This document shows positions 54,811 to 64,000 of a stretch of DNA of 64,000 bases, piece after piece. How positions within the stretch are numbered: the first letter of the stretch is position 1; each line of letters starts with the position of its first letter. The translations under genes and the position numbers were made by a program. This DNA is from Azospirillum oleiclasticum (GTDB lineage Bacteria; Pseudomonadota; Alphaproteobacteria; Azospirillales; Azospirillaceae): NCBI RefSeq assembly GCF_013423485.1, contig NZ_JABFFR010000002.1:1-64000 (forward strand), read 5' to 3'. Under the pieces are notes generated by a model. It had not been told where the DNA came from and searched no databases. It saw only the letters and a list, made by a program, of their open reading frames with translations.

Positions 54811-56255
54811 TGGGCATGGCCGTGGTCACGCTGGTCCTGGCGATCCCACTGCTGGCAGCACTTGGGCTGGTTCTGGTGCCGGGATACCGGACGCCGGCGC
54901 GGCTCAACATCGCCGCGTCGGCCGCCACCTTCCTGGCCTCGCTCACCCTGTTCGTCGTCGAGCCGGCGGCGACCAAATGGTTCGTGCTCGACGCCTTCAA
55001 CATCTATCTGATCGCGCTGACCGCCTTCGTCGGGCTGACCACCTCGCTGTTCTCCGCCGGCTACATCGCGCACGAGATCCGGATCGGCAAGCTGAAGCCG
55101 CTCCAGCTCCGCTTCTACCACGCGATGTACCAGGCCTTCCTGTTCACCATGCTGCTGGCGCTGTCGGCCAACAACCTGGGCGTCATGTGGGTGGCGGTGG
55201 AGGGGGCGACGCTGACCACGGTGCTGATGGTCAGCCTGTACCGCACCGCGGCCGGCATCGAGGCGGCGTGGAAGTACTTCATCCTGTGCGGCGTCGGCAT
55301 CGCGCTGGCGCTGTTCGGCACCATCCTGATGTACATGGCGGCGCAGCCGGTGATGGGGCCGGGCATGGCGGCGATGACCTGGACCGAGCTGATGGTCCGC
55401 ATGCCCGAGGTCAACCCCAAGGTGCTGAACCTCGCCTTCGTCTTCCTGCTGATCGGCTACGGCACCAAGGTGGGGCTGGCGCCGCTGCACGCCTGGTTGC
55501 CGGACGCGCACGCGGAGGGGCCGACGCCGATCTCCGCCGTGCTGTCCGGGCTGCTGCTGAACGTCGCCATCTACGCGGTGCTGCGCTTCAAGATGCTGCT
55601 GGCCGCCAACGGGGCCGCCATCGCGCCGGGGCCGCTGATGGTGGCGATGGGGCTGGGCTCGCTGCTGCTGGCCGGCTTCATGCTGTACCGGCGGCGCGAC
55701 ATCAAGCGCTTCTTCGCCTACAGCTCGATCGAGCACATGGGCATCATCACCTTCGCCTTCGGCATGGGTGGGCCGCTCGCCAATTTCGCCGGGTTGCTGC
55801 ACATGGCGATGCACAGCCTGACCAAGTCGGCCATCTTCTACGCGGTCGGCCACGCCACCCAGATCAAGGGCACGCAGCGGATGGACGCCATCCGCGGGCT
55901 GACGGTCAGCCACCCGGCGCTGGGCTGGGGGCTGCTGGCCGGGGTTGTCGCCATCGCCGGGCTGCCGCCCTTCGGCATCTTCATGAGCGAGTTCCTGCTG
56001 GTGACCAGCACCTTCGCGCGGCAACCGCTGCTGGCCCTGCCGCTGGCCGCCGGCATCTTGATCGCCTTCGGCGCTCTGGTGCTGCGGGTGCAGCAGATCT
56101 GTTTCGGCGCGCCGGACGGGGTGTCGAAGGCGGTGCCGGTGGCGTGGTCGCTGCTGCCGCTCTACGCCCATCTCGGGCTGGTGCTGGTGGCCGGCGTCTG
56201 GATTCCGGGCCCGCTGGTGGCGTGGTTCCAGACCGTCGCGGCCCTGCTGGGCTAA
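54810..56255 (+). CDS. hyfF: HyfF-like antiporter-type membrane subunit
   Basis: A 481-aa NuoM/N-like membrane protein with about 14 helices. W-V-A-V-E-G-A-T-L-T-T-V (Glu), Y-G-T-K-V-G-L-A-P-L-H-A-W-L-P-D-A-H and Y-S-S-I-E-H-M-G are family signatures. The ATG at 54810 shares an A with the hyfE stop; a GTG lies one codon earlier. With HyfB it gives the complex two antiporter-like modules. Confidence 0.94.
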   Translation: MGMAVVTLVLAIPLLAALGLVLVPGYRTPARLNIAASAATFLASLTLFVVEPAATKWFVLDAFNIYLIALTAFVGLTTSLFSAGYIAHEIRIGKLKPLQLRFYHAMYQAFLFTMLLALSANNLGVMWVAVEGATLTTVLMVSLYRTAAGIEAAWKYFILCGVGIALALFGTILMYMAAQPVMGPGMAAMTWTELMVRMPEVNPKVLNLAFVFLLIGYGTKVGLAPLHAWLPDAHAEGPTPISAVLSGLLLNVAIYAVLRFKMLLAANGAAIAPGPLMVAMGLGSLLLAGFMLYRRRDIKRFFAYSSIEHMGIITFAFGMGGPLANFAGLLHMAMHSLTKSAIFYAVGHATQIKGTQRMDAIRGLTVSHPALGWGLLAGVVAIAGLPPFGIFMSEFLLVTSTFARQPLLALPLAAGILIAFGALVLRVQQICFGAPDGVSKAVPVAWSLLPLYAHLGLVLVAGVWIPGPLVAWFQTVAALLG

Positions 56256-56281
56256 GGGCCAGAGGTAGGGGGAGAGGCGTC

Positions 56282-57862
56282 ATGGTGATGGTGTTCTCGG
56301 GCGACCAGCCGCTGCACCGGGTGCTCGCCGGGCTGGGCGAGCGGGTGGAGGGGCACCGGCCCTTCCCGCGCTTCCGCCTGCACCGCGCCGACTGGCGCTC
56401 CATGGTGGACGAGCTGTCGGCCAACCGCTGGACCCTGCTGGGCCTGTGGGGGGAGCCGCGCACCGTGCATGTGGCGCTGCGCGCCGACATGACGGGGGAG
56501 GTGGCGGTCGCCAGCATGGACTGCACCACCGGCGGCTTCCCCAGCCTGAGCACCGTGCGCCCCTCCGCCATCCGGCTGGAGCGCGCGGTGCAGGACCTCT
56601 ACGGGCTGGTGGCGGAGGGGCTGACCGACCCGCGCCCCTGGCTCGACCACGGCACCTGGGGCACCGCCCGGCCGCTGGGCACGGCCCCCGAGCCGCGCGG
56701 CACCGCCGGCCAGCCCGAGCCCTACCCGGTGCTGCCGGTGGAGGGGCACGGGCTGCACCAGATCCCCGTCGGCCCGGTGCACGCCGGCATCATCGAGCCC
56801 GGCCATTTCCGCTTCACCGCCAACGGCGAGACGGTGGTGCGGCTGGAGGAGCGGCTGGGCTATGTGCACAAGGGGATCGAGGGGCTGATGGCCGGCCGCC
56901 CGGTCGCCGAGGCGGCCAGGCTGGCCGCCCGCATCTCCGGCGACAGCACGGTCGCCCATTCCCTGGCCTTCGCCCGCGCGGTGGAGGCGGCGCTGGGGCT
57001 GGAGCCGCCGCCGCGCGCGGTGTGGCTGCGCGCCCTGATGGCGGAGCTGGAGCGCATCGCCAACCATCTGGGCGACATCGGCGCCATCGCCAACGACGCC
57101 GCCTTCGCCTTCCTGCTGGCCGAGCTGAGCCAGCTGCGGGAGCGGGTGCTGCGCACCGCCGACGCCTGCTTCGGCCACCGGCTGATGATGGACCGGGTGG
57201 TGCCCGGCGGCGTGGCGGTGGATTTGCCGGAGGACGGCGCCCGCCGCCTGCTGGCGCTGGTGGACGAGCTGCGCCGCCGCTTCCCGCCGCTGGTGCGCGT
57301 CTATGACGGCAAGGCGTCGTTGCAGGACCGCACGGTGTCGACGGGGCAGGTCGCCATGGGCCTCGCCAACCGCTTCGGGGCCGGCGGCTTCGTCGGGCGG
57401 GCGTCGGGCCGCGGGCAGGACGCGCGGCGCAGCCCCTCCTACCCGCCCTACGACGATCTGGAGTTCGAGATCCCGGTGACCACCGAGGGCGACGTGAACG
57501 CGCGGGTGTGGATCCGCATCCGCGAGGTGGAGCAGTCCCTGTCGCTGGTGGAGCAGATCGTCAAGCGCATGCCGGGCGTGCCGCGCTCGCAGGACGGCAG
57601 CACGCCCCTGCCGCTCGCCCCGCTGCCCCAAGGGTCGGACGCGGGGGCGGGGGAGGGGATGGCGCTGGTCGAGGGCTTCCGCGGGGAGATCCTGACCTGG
57701 GTCCGGCTGGAGCCGGGCGGCACCGTGGGCCGCTGCCACCCGCGCGACCCGTCCTGGTTCCAGTGGCCGTTGCTGGAGGCCGCGATCGAGGGCAACATCG
57801 TGGCCGACTTCCCGCTCTGCAACAAATCCTTCAATTGCAGCTATTCCGGCCACGACCTGTAG
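56282..57862 (+). CDS. hyfG: HyfG-like large subunit (NuoC/NuoD fusion) without NiFe ligands
   Basis: A 526-aa soluble subunit: NuoC-like part (~1-140) fused to a NuoD/hydrogenase-large-subunit part. The E-E-R-L-G-Y-V-H-K-G-I-E-G-L motif is kept. Where HycE/HyfG have the C-G-I-C NiFe ligand pair, this protein has I-S-G-D-S-T-V-A-H-S, and the C-terminal D-P-C-x-x-C is replaced by N-K-S-F-N-C-S-Y-S-G. No maturation protease or hyp genes are nearby. It therefore probably belongs to an energy-converting-hydrogenase-related (Ehr) complex with another redox partner. Confidence 0.88.
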   Translation: MVMVFSGDQPLHRVLAGLGERVEGHRPFPRFRLHRADWRSMVDELSANRWTLLGLWGEPRTVHVALRADMTGEVAVASMDCTTGGFPSLSTVRPSAIRLERAVQDLYGLVAEGLTDPRPWLDHGTWGTARPLGTAPEPRGTAGQPEPYPVLPVEGHGLHQIPVGPVHAGIIEPGHFRFTANGETVVRLEERLGYVHKGIEGLMAGRPVAEAARLAARISGDSTVAHSLAFARAVEAALGLEPPPRAVWLRALMAELERIANHLGDIGAIANDAAFAFLLAELSQLRERVLRTADACFGHRLMMDRVVPGGVAVDLPEDGARRLLALVDELRRRFPPLVRVYDGKASLQDRTVSTGQVAMGLANRFGAGGFVGRASGRGQDARRSPSYPPYDDLEFEIPVTTEGDVNARVWIRIREVEQSLSLVEQIVKRMPGVPRSQDGSTPLPLAPLPQGSDAGAGEGMALVEGFRGEILTWVRLEPGGTVGRCHPRDPSWFQWPLLEAAIEGNIVADFPLCNKSFNCSYSGHDL

Positions 57863-57876
57863 GGAGGGCGCGTCCC

Positions 57877-58395
57877 ATGTTCCGGCACATCCTGGGCCAC
57901 CTGACCGAAGGCCCGGTCACCGAACCCGCCCCCGAGCCCGGCATCGACGCCCTGGCCGAGCTGGGCCTGCGCGTGCGCGCCGCCGCCCAGGCCCGCCTCG
58001 GCCGCAGCCTGTCCATCCGCGAGGTGGACGCCGGCTCCTGCAACGGCTGCGAGCTGGAGATCCACGCCCTCAACAACCCGATCTACGACCTGGACCGCTT
58101 CGGCCTCCGCTTCGTCGCCAGCCCCCGCCACGCCGACGTCCTCCTGGTGACCGGCCCCGTCACCCGCAACATGGAGGAAGCGCTGCGCCGCACCTGGGAC
58201 GCCACCCCGGAGCCGAAATGGGTGATCGCCGCGGGCGCCTGCGCCATCGACGGGGGGATCTTCGCGGGCAGCTACGCGGTAACCGGGGGGGTGGACGCGG
58301 TGATCCCGGTGGATCTGCGGATACCGGGCTGCCCGCCGCGGCCGGTGGAATTGCTGGAGGGGTTGTTGGCGTTGCTGGAGGTGAGTGGGGGGTAG
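57877..58395 (+). CDS. hyfI: HyfI-like (NuoB-type) Fe-S subunit
   Basis: A 172-aa soluble subunit with the NuoB fold. Cysteines G-S-C-N-G-C-E-L-E, A-G-A-C-A-I-D-G-G and P-G-C-P-P-R-P would bind the N2-type 4Fe-4S cluster. It would be the interface between the membrane arm and HyfG. It starts 14 nt after hyfG and ends the operon. No HyfA or HyfH ferredoxin-like subunit is present here. Confidence 0.92.
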   Translation: MFRHILGHLTEGPVTEPAPEPGIDALAELGLRVRAAAQARLGRSLSIREVDAGSCNGCELEIHALNNPIYDLDRFGLRFVASPRHADVLLVTGPVTRNMEEALRRTWDATPEPKWVIAAGACAIDGGIFAGSYAVTGGVDAVIPVDLRIPGCPPRPVELLEGLLALLEVSGG

Positions 58396-58618
58396 GGGGG
58401 AGGCTGCGGACGAGCAAAGAAGCGTAACATCAGCTTCAATCCCAGTCGTGGCAACTATAAATAGTTCGAAGCATGTCAATGTTTTTGCTGCACGCAGAAA
58501 GTTTAAGTAACTGGTCATCAACTAAGAATTAATCCCCACTTCCATTCAAAACCTCCAAATACACAAAATAAAACTGCATAGTTCGATGATTTGAAACCTC
58601 AGCTGAGTTCGCATAAAT
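58396..58618. other. AT-rich intergenic region
   Basis: This 223-bp gap marks a sharp fall in GC content at the boundary of the acquired-looking module. I see no hairpin with T-tract, direct repeat or tRNA end that could mark an attachment site. Confidence 0.5.
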
Positions 58619-59371
58619 TCAAAAGGTCATGTTTGGCTCGCTCTGGCCGAGCAACGCAGACAAATGAAATCCCATTTTCTCATAATCAGTTAGAAGCTGT
58701 GACACGCCATCGTTTTTAATGGAGTTTAGAAGGCGCTCGTCGAAGCATGTGGAAAGCGCTGCCACCGTTTCCTGTTCTTCGGGAGACAGAGAGAATCTTG
58801 ACCCGCTCCACCAAGCCTCTGGATAGTAGAACTTTGCCATAAGCATGCCGAAACTCCTTGGAGACAGTTTCCGTCCGGAGCACCAACGATCCTCTCCGGA
58901 CATGCCGATATGGAAATGCGCTCCTGGATGCCGCACCGGCCGATACTGTTTCGCACTGTACTCGAAACGAATCCGAGGAACGTAACCGCGAGCAGGCATG
59001 CAGGCGACAAGTTCATCGAACTCCTCAGCACTCAGAATTCCGTTGTCGCGCTCTTTCTCCAAATCACGGAACTCATGCACCGCCTCAGTGCAGCCGCTGA
59101 GTCTTGGATTCGGGTAATATGCTAGTGCATACTCCGTCTCGCTTGTGTGCGAAAACTGAAAATAAGCGTAATCGTGTAGGAGAATATTGTAATGAGACAG
59201 CGAAAGTCCTGCTTCATATATCTCTACATAGTTAACCGACGTGAGGCAAGTTTTATTGAATATTTCAGATCGCGGCAAGCTAGTCATATAAACGGTAGCT
59301 TTCCAAAGACCGACTTCAGCAAAGAAGGACGAAAGAGTCCTAATGCTCGAATTGAATTCGCTAAGCTTCAT
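58619..59371 (-). CDS. DUF2290-family protein
   Basis: A 250-aa protein. The segment A-H-F-H-I-G-M-S-G-E-D-R-W, then L-S-P-R-S-F-G-M-L-M-A-K-F-Y-Y and W-W, matches the DUF2290 signature. The N-terminal ~110 residues are rich in aromatic residues (H-D-Y-A-Y-F-Q-F-S). No signal peptide or membrane segment. Codon use and base composition are clearly AT-richer than the neighbours. It starts immediately after the helicase stop (TGA-ATG adjacent), so the two are translationally coupled. Function unknown; role as partner of the helicase is inferred. Confidence 0.75.
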   Translation of the reverse strand: MKLSEFNSSIRTLSSFFAEVGLWKATVYMTSLPRSEIFNKTCLTSVNYVEIYEAGLSLSHYNILLHDYAYFQFSHTSETEYALAYYPNPRLSGCTEAVHEFRDLEKERDNGILSAEEFDELVACMPARGYVPRIRFEYSAKQYRPVRHPGAHFHIGMSGEDRWCSGRKLSPRSFGMLMAKFYYPEAWWSGSRFSLSPEEQETVAALSTCFDERLLNSIKNDGVSQLLTDYEKMGFHLSALLGQSEPNMTF

Positions 59372-61465
59372 TCAGTCCTCCTCAAGAAGGTCGGCGATTT
59401 CGTCGTCTGTTAGGCCCAACTCACTTTTCATTCGCTCGACCCGGCGCTTCGCCTCAACGATTCGAGCATGTTTATCTTCTAGCCCGCGTTGAATCGTACT
59501 CAAATTCGTCATATCCGGCATATTGAATTCGATGCGTGGGCTCTTGCTGAGGGCAATTCGGACTTCGGAGCATAGAGCCGTGAATGTGCGGTTTTCCACT
59601 CCAAATACTCTTAGCCATCCCTTAGTCCGAGTAAACGCAACGAAAATCTTATTTCGGCCAGTGCGCGTCTGCAAAACAGCGGCGTCTGCGCCCAGAATAA
59701 TTACCACCGCCGCTTCATTACCTTTGGCGCGGAAAACGGTACTTAGTGTGATCTTTCCGTCAATTCTGAATGGGGGTTCGCTATAAGGATCATTAATGAT
59801 ATTGTTGCAAGGAACTCCAAACTCCAACATGCTCGTTGACAGTGCGGAAAAATAGCCGCGTGCTGACTTGTCGTCGAGCGAGATCACGAGGATCTCGTGG
59901 GGCTGTATTCCTCCCTCGATGAATTGTCGAATCTCACGAGACGCAAGCTCGACTTCATTGCTCATGTCGGTTGCGCCCCTAATATCGATCAGTCTAACAT
60001 CTTTCGGTGTGGCAAGAGCGCTCGGGCTATTCACCATTGGACGCTCAACAATGTTGAGGCTTCCAGTTGTGAAATCCCCAGAGACTACATCATATCCAAC
60101 GTCCTCCCAATGCTTGGCATTTTCGAGCATTTGCACTGGCTGCCCGTATACGCCAAACCCGATCGAATGAGCTAGGACGAGTATATCCCGTTGATTACGA
60201 TATGCTCTCTGTAGCACAAAGTCGTTGGTGTCAGTTCCCAACGGTAGGCTACGGGTAAGCGATATTCTCGGAACGCCGTCATCGTCTTTGCCAAACAACT
60301 GTTCTGGCTCACGCACCTTCACATCGAATATATTCTGCAGCTCATCATAAGCCCAAATGATCTGCTTCTCGTCACGTGTACCCTTTGCGAGAAAAAAGCA
60401 CATCTGATAGAAGCTATCAGGAAAATCTTGCCCTTCGTCGACAAGTATTACGTCATAGTAAGCAGAGGGTGGGCCATTCTTGATCAACTCGCTGCATACA
60501 GTTCCGAATGGGTCGCGCATGTGTTTGACGTCGCCAAATGACTTGAAAGCTATACCATCCCGAATGCAAGCGTCGCGATAGACGCCAGGAACGTTCGCTC
60601 TTCCCCAGCCATGACGCACATGGACATTCTCCCAATTTGGATCGACTTCGGCAAAGTGTCGGTGAAAGCGAGTAATCAAGCGCTCAATAATATCGCGCAA
60701 ACTGCGTGTATAGTAGGTAATGAGTATTTTTGCGTTTGGATTTTCTATATGCGCAAGGGCCGCCTTCATAGCCAGAATGACGGTCTTGCCTGTTCCGGCG
60801 AGTCCGCGAATACGTTGTGGTCCTTTGATCGCAGTCAGCGCGACCGATCTTTGGCTGGCGTCAAAATTGTAGATGATGGCTTCAAGGTTGCGGTATGCAC
60901 GGGCGATAGGCTGTAGTGTCTCGTCATCATCCACTTCGGTGATTTGGCCCAGAGCCTTTGCGCCTTCGATGATCGCCTGAACTTCGTCACGCTGCTCGGT
61001 CGTTAGACTTTCGTCGGTTCGCTTCAACAAACGGATAAGTTCGGCCTCGTTGGACGCAAACTCGACCTCCTCGTCCTTGAAATGACCTCCGTCGAGGTTC
61101 GGCGCATAGATAATGGGGACCACATCGAAAATGAGCTTCCGACGCCGCTTGAGCTTAAGGCTCTTGCTCAAAAGCGCATCGGTAGTAGCGGCCGCTTGCA
61201 AGATGCTCTGGGCATCTCGTCTAACTTCACTGAAGTTTGAAGATAGAGAAATTTTCACAAGCTTAATGCCATAATCAGTACCGAATGCGGTCAAGTCAGA
61301 GCTATGGGTGCGACCATCATAGTCCTTTACCTGCGGCCAACCTGTATAAATTATAATATCCGCCTCTTGCGGATACACGCTTCCATCTCGCAATACCTTT
61401 GTGAGGTCTGTCAAGACGGCGCTACCATCTTTTTGGCCGATAGTGGGAATGAAATTTATCGCCAT
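59372..61465 (-). CDS. UvrD/Rep-type superfamily 1 helicase
   Basis: A 697-aa protein. Residues 221-228 (G-L-A-G-T-G-K-T) are Walker A, 343-347 (D-E-G-Q-D) Walker B, and F-R-A-K-G-N-E-A-A-V-V with V-A-F-T-R-T-K-G-W-L-R-V are the C-terminal SF1 motifs. The 200-residue N-terminal extension (I-I-I-Y-T-G-W-P-Q-V...) is not one I recognise. AT-rich compared with neighbours. It is first in a two-gene unit with DUF2290 and has a good promoter. DNA- or RNA-stimulated ATPase activity is expected; a defence role is inferred from composition and context. Confidence 0.85.
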   Translation of the reverse strand: MAINFIPTIGQKDGSAVLTDLTKVLRDGSVYPQEADIIIYTGWPQVKDYDGRTHSSDLTAFGTDYGIKLVKISLSSNFSEVRRDAQSILQAAATTDALLSKSLKLKRRRKLIFDVVPIIYAPNLDGGHFKDEEVEFASNEAELIRLLKRTDESLTTEQRDEVQAIIEGAKALGQITEVDDDETLQPIARAYRNLEAIIYNFDASQRSVALTAIKGPQRIRGLAGTGKTVILAMKAALAHIENPNAKILITYYTRSLRDIIERLITRFHRHFAEVDPNWENVHVRHGWGRANVPGVYRDACIRDGIAFKSFGDVKHMRDPFGTVCSELIKNGPPSAYYDVILVDEGQDFPDSFYQMCFFLAKGTRDEKQIIWAYDELQNIFDVKVREPEQLFGKDDDGVPRISLTRSLPLGTDTNDFVLQRAYRNQRDILVLAHSIGFGVYGQPVQMLENAKHWEDVGYDVVSGDFTTGSLNIVERPMVNSPSALATPKDVRLIDIRGATDMSNEVELASREIRQFIEGGIQPHEILVISLDDKSARGYFSALSTSMLEFGVPCNNIINDPYSEPPFRIDGKITLSTVFRAKGNEAAVVIILGADAAVLQTRTGRNKIFVAFTRTKGWLRVFGVENRTFTALCSEVRIALSKSPRIEFNMPDMTNLSTIQRGLEDKHARIVEAKRRVERMKSELGLTDDEIADLLEED

Positions 61466-61496
61466 CTTGGCTGCTCATGGTTCTTTGATACTATCT

Positions 61497-61525
61497 ATTA
61501 TACTTGAAGGTTTGACCCCATTCAA
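61497..61525 (-). promoter_or_regulatory. Sigma-70 promoter of the helicase-DUF2290 operon
   Basis: Read leftward, TTGAAT (61525-61520), 17 bp, TATAAT (61502-61497): a consensus-like promoter with ideal spacing, ~30 bp before the helicase start. Such a strong, E. coli-like promoter is unusual in this GC-rich window. Confidence 0.75.
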
Positions 61526-61689
61526 GCAAGTTGTCTCGCATACTTGCACAACCACGCCAGCTCCCCGCCGCCTCGCCACTGTCGTTGTGACTTCGGTGGC
61601 GTTAGCCGGCTACCGCAGAGTGGCTGTTGCTGGCGTCACATCGGCCGAGGTGATGGAGCGTTAAGGCTGAGCGAGACTAACGGGTGATT

Positions 61690-61738
61690 GGCTTTCCCTC
61701 TCCCTCCCCCGCCCAGCGGGGGAGGGAGAGGGAAAGCC
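61690..61738. terminator. 21-bp perfect hairpin after leuA
   Basis: Arms 61690-61710 and 61718-61738 are perfectly complementary (GGCTTTCCCTCTCCC... / ...GGGAGAGGGAAAGCC) with a 7-nt GCCCAGC loop, 2 nt past the leuA stop. No T-tract follows. It is the largest member of the pyrimidine/purine palindromes in this window. Confidence 0.65.
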
Positions 61739-61740
61739 CC

Positions 61741-63471
<1,731 letters not shown>

Positions 63472-63479
63472 CTACGGCC

Positions 63480-63540
63480 GCCGAACCGCCGGATCGGTTC
63501 GGCGACCGCCGCTAAGTCGCAGCCCCGGCCTCGGCCGGGC
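63480..63540 (-). promoter_or_regulatory. leuA leader hairpins
   Basis: In the leuA leader, after the leader peptide, GCCGAACCG / CGGTTCGGC (63480-63503, 9 bp) and CCCGGCC / GGCCGGG (63524-63539) form two strong hairpins. Neither is followed by a T-run on the coding strand, so if they work in attenuation it may be through Rho or translation rather than a classic intrinsic terminator. Confidence 0.45.
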
Positions 63541-63627
63541 GGGACGTGTGTGATGCGCGCTCATGGGAACAACAACCGGCTTCGATCAGACCTGTGACAG
63601 GGACAAGGCGTGCGACGACCCCGACGC

Positions 63628-63681
63628 TCAAAGCGCCGGGCACAGAAGTCGCAGGGCAATCATGTCATCGAAGCGGATCAT
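63628..63681 (-). CDS. leuL: Leucine-rich leader peptide of leuA
   Basis: A 17-codon frame, [17 protein letters not shown], ends about 210 nt before the leuA start. Four of the last eight residues are leucine, encoded by CTG, CTT, CTG and CTT. A second ATG (codon 7) could also start it. The composition, position and following hairpins are those of an amino-acid attenuation leader that senses charged tRNA-Leu. The Shine-Dalgarno is weak, but a TTGACA (63712-63717) lies just upstream. Confidence 0.65.
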   Translation of the reverse strand: MIRFDDMIALRLLCPAL

Positions 63682-63711
63682 GCGGGCACCCTGCAACAGC
63701 GGCGTCCCCCC

Positions 63712-63717
63712 TGTCAA
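63712..63717 (-). promoter_or_regulatory. Possible -35 box of leuA leader transcript
   Basis: A perfect TTGACA read leftward. At 16-18 bp spacing the -10 would be TGCAGG to CAGGGT, a poor match, and it would place the start almost at the leader ATG. Tentative. Confidence 0.35.
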
Positions 63718-63742
63718 GACGCGATGTCACCCGCCGAACCCC

Positions 63743-63772
63743 TTGTTCGGAAGGGTGCGCCCCCGGTATGGT
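63743..63772 (+). promoter_or_regulatory. Candidate promoter of the gapR-like gene
   Basis: TTGTTC (63743-63748) and TATGGT (63767-63772) are 18 bp apart, 65 bp upstream of the start codon. Confidence 0.35.
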
Positions 63773-63836
63773 CCCGCCGCCTGGGGGCCGGCGGACACGC
63801 CAACGGGCCGCCGCGTCAGATCACGGGAGCCAGCAC

Positions 63837-64000
63837 ATGACGGACACCACCACCGATGTCGGCGGCATCGCGGCCGACCGGCTGCGTTCCTTCATCGAGC
63901 GCATCGAGCGCCTGGAGGAGGAGAAGAAGGGCATCCAGGACGACATCAAGGAAATCTACGCCGAGGCCAAGGGCACCGGCTTCGAGCCCAAGGTCATCCG
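63837..64000 (+). CDS. gapR: GapR (DUF2312) DNA-binding protein, 3' end outside window
   Basis: 54 codons from ATG 63837 are visible. After a short Thr-rich start the sequence [19 protein letters not shown] is the coiled-coil signature of DUF2312, followed by [13 protein letters not shown] and P-K-V-I-R. GapR binds overtwisted AT-rich DNA ahead of replication forks in Caulobacter and is nearly universal in alphaproteobacteria. Family length is ~80-90 residues, so about two-thirds is present. Confidence 0.92.
   Translation, partial: MTDTTTDVGGIAADRLRSFIERIERLEEEKKGIQDDIKEIYAEAKGTGFEPKVI

Noticed and set aside
54749-57862. A single 1037-codon frame spanning hyfF and hyfG
   Set aside because: The first half is a shadow of hyfF in another frame; only the part from 56282 is the real HyfG protein.
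51191-58395. Calling the operon a functional NiFe hydrogenase-4 / formate hydrogenlyase
   Set aside because: The NiFe-binding cysteine pairs in the large subunit are missing and no hyp or formate dehydrogenase genes are nearby.

Overview
The window is high-GC chromosomal DNA of a flagellated alphaproteobacterium, most likely Rhodospirillales and close to Azospirillum. The supports are the very GC-rich third codon positions, a rhizobial/azospirillar style of flagellar gene order (DUF6468, MotE-like, CheZ and MotB-like genes together), a GapR (DUF2312) gene, a BLUF photoreceptor, CheB-CheR-PAS fusions and an energy-converting-hydrogenase-related operon. The genus assignment is inference from gene content. 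I saw no rRNA, tRNA, CRISPR array or transposase.

Region 1 (1-7712) is a cluster of four caspase/metacaspase-like (peptidase C14) genes around one OmpA-like gene. All four keep the catalytic His and the D-x-C-H-S-G cysteine. The three complete ones have signal peptides and a DUF4384-type or related beta domain, and two carry canonical 12-residue EF-hand loops. A decayed molybdenum-hydroxylase (PaoB/PaoC-like) remnant follows (7775-8505).

Region 2 (8693-15690) is ordinary accessory and housekeeping sequence: a berberine-bridge-type FAD oxidoreductase, aspS, a TIGR02587/TIGR02588 membrane pair, an RluA pseudouridine synthase and a stand-alone Hint-domain protein.

Region 3 (15901-32644) is a flagellar and chemotaxis island. 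flgF-flgG-flgA-flgH run leftward from a near-perfect sigma-54 promoter preceded by three phased repeats. A BLUF gene lies between this operon and the rightward fliL-fliM-DUF6468-motE-like and cheY-cheZ-motB-like-motB-like-TPR operons. A leftward flhB-like, hypothetical, fliO, fliP, lipoprotein operon closes it, with an EamA transporter gene lying inside the island.

Region 4 (32775-50599) holds signalling and stress genes: DUF2076, DegP with an OmpR/EnvZ-type pair, a tetR-YCII-tag operon with a large palindromic operator, an AI-2E family transporter, a CheB-CheR-PAS protein overlapping a hybrid histidine kinase, a Cache-GGDEF diguanylate cyclase, and tex.

Region 5 (50600-58395) starts with two tandem candidate small RNAs sharing a 26-nt 5' block that contains an anti-Shine-Dalgarno-like CCUCCC, each ending in an intrinsic terminator. 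They are followed by a six-gene hyfBCEFGI-like operon whose large subunit lacks the NiFe cysteines, so it is probably an Ehr-type ion-translocating complex rather than a hydrogenase.

Region 6 (58396-61465) is visibly AT-richer and holds a two-gene DUF2290 plus UvrD/Rep-like helicase module with its own sigma-70 promoter; it looks horizontally acquired and is a candidate defence system. Region 7 (61690-64000) has leuA with a Leu-rich leader peptide and the 5' end of gapR.
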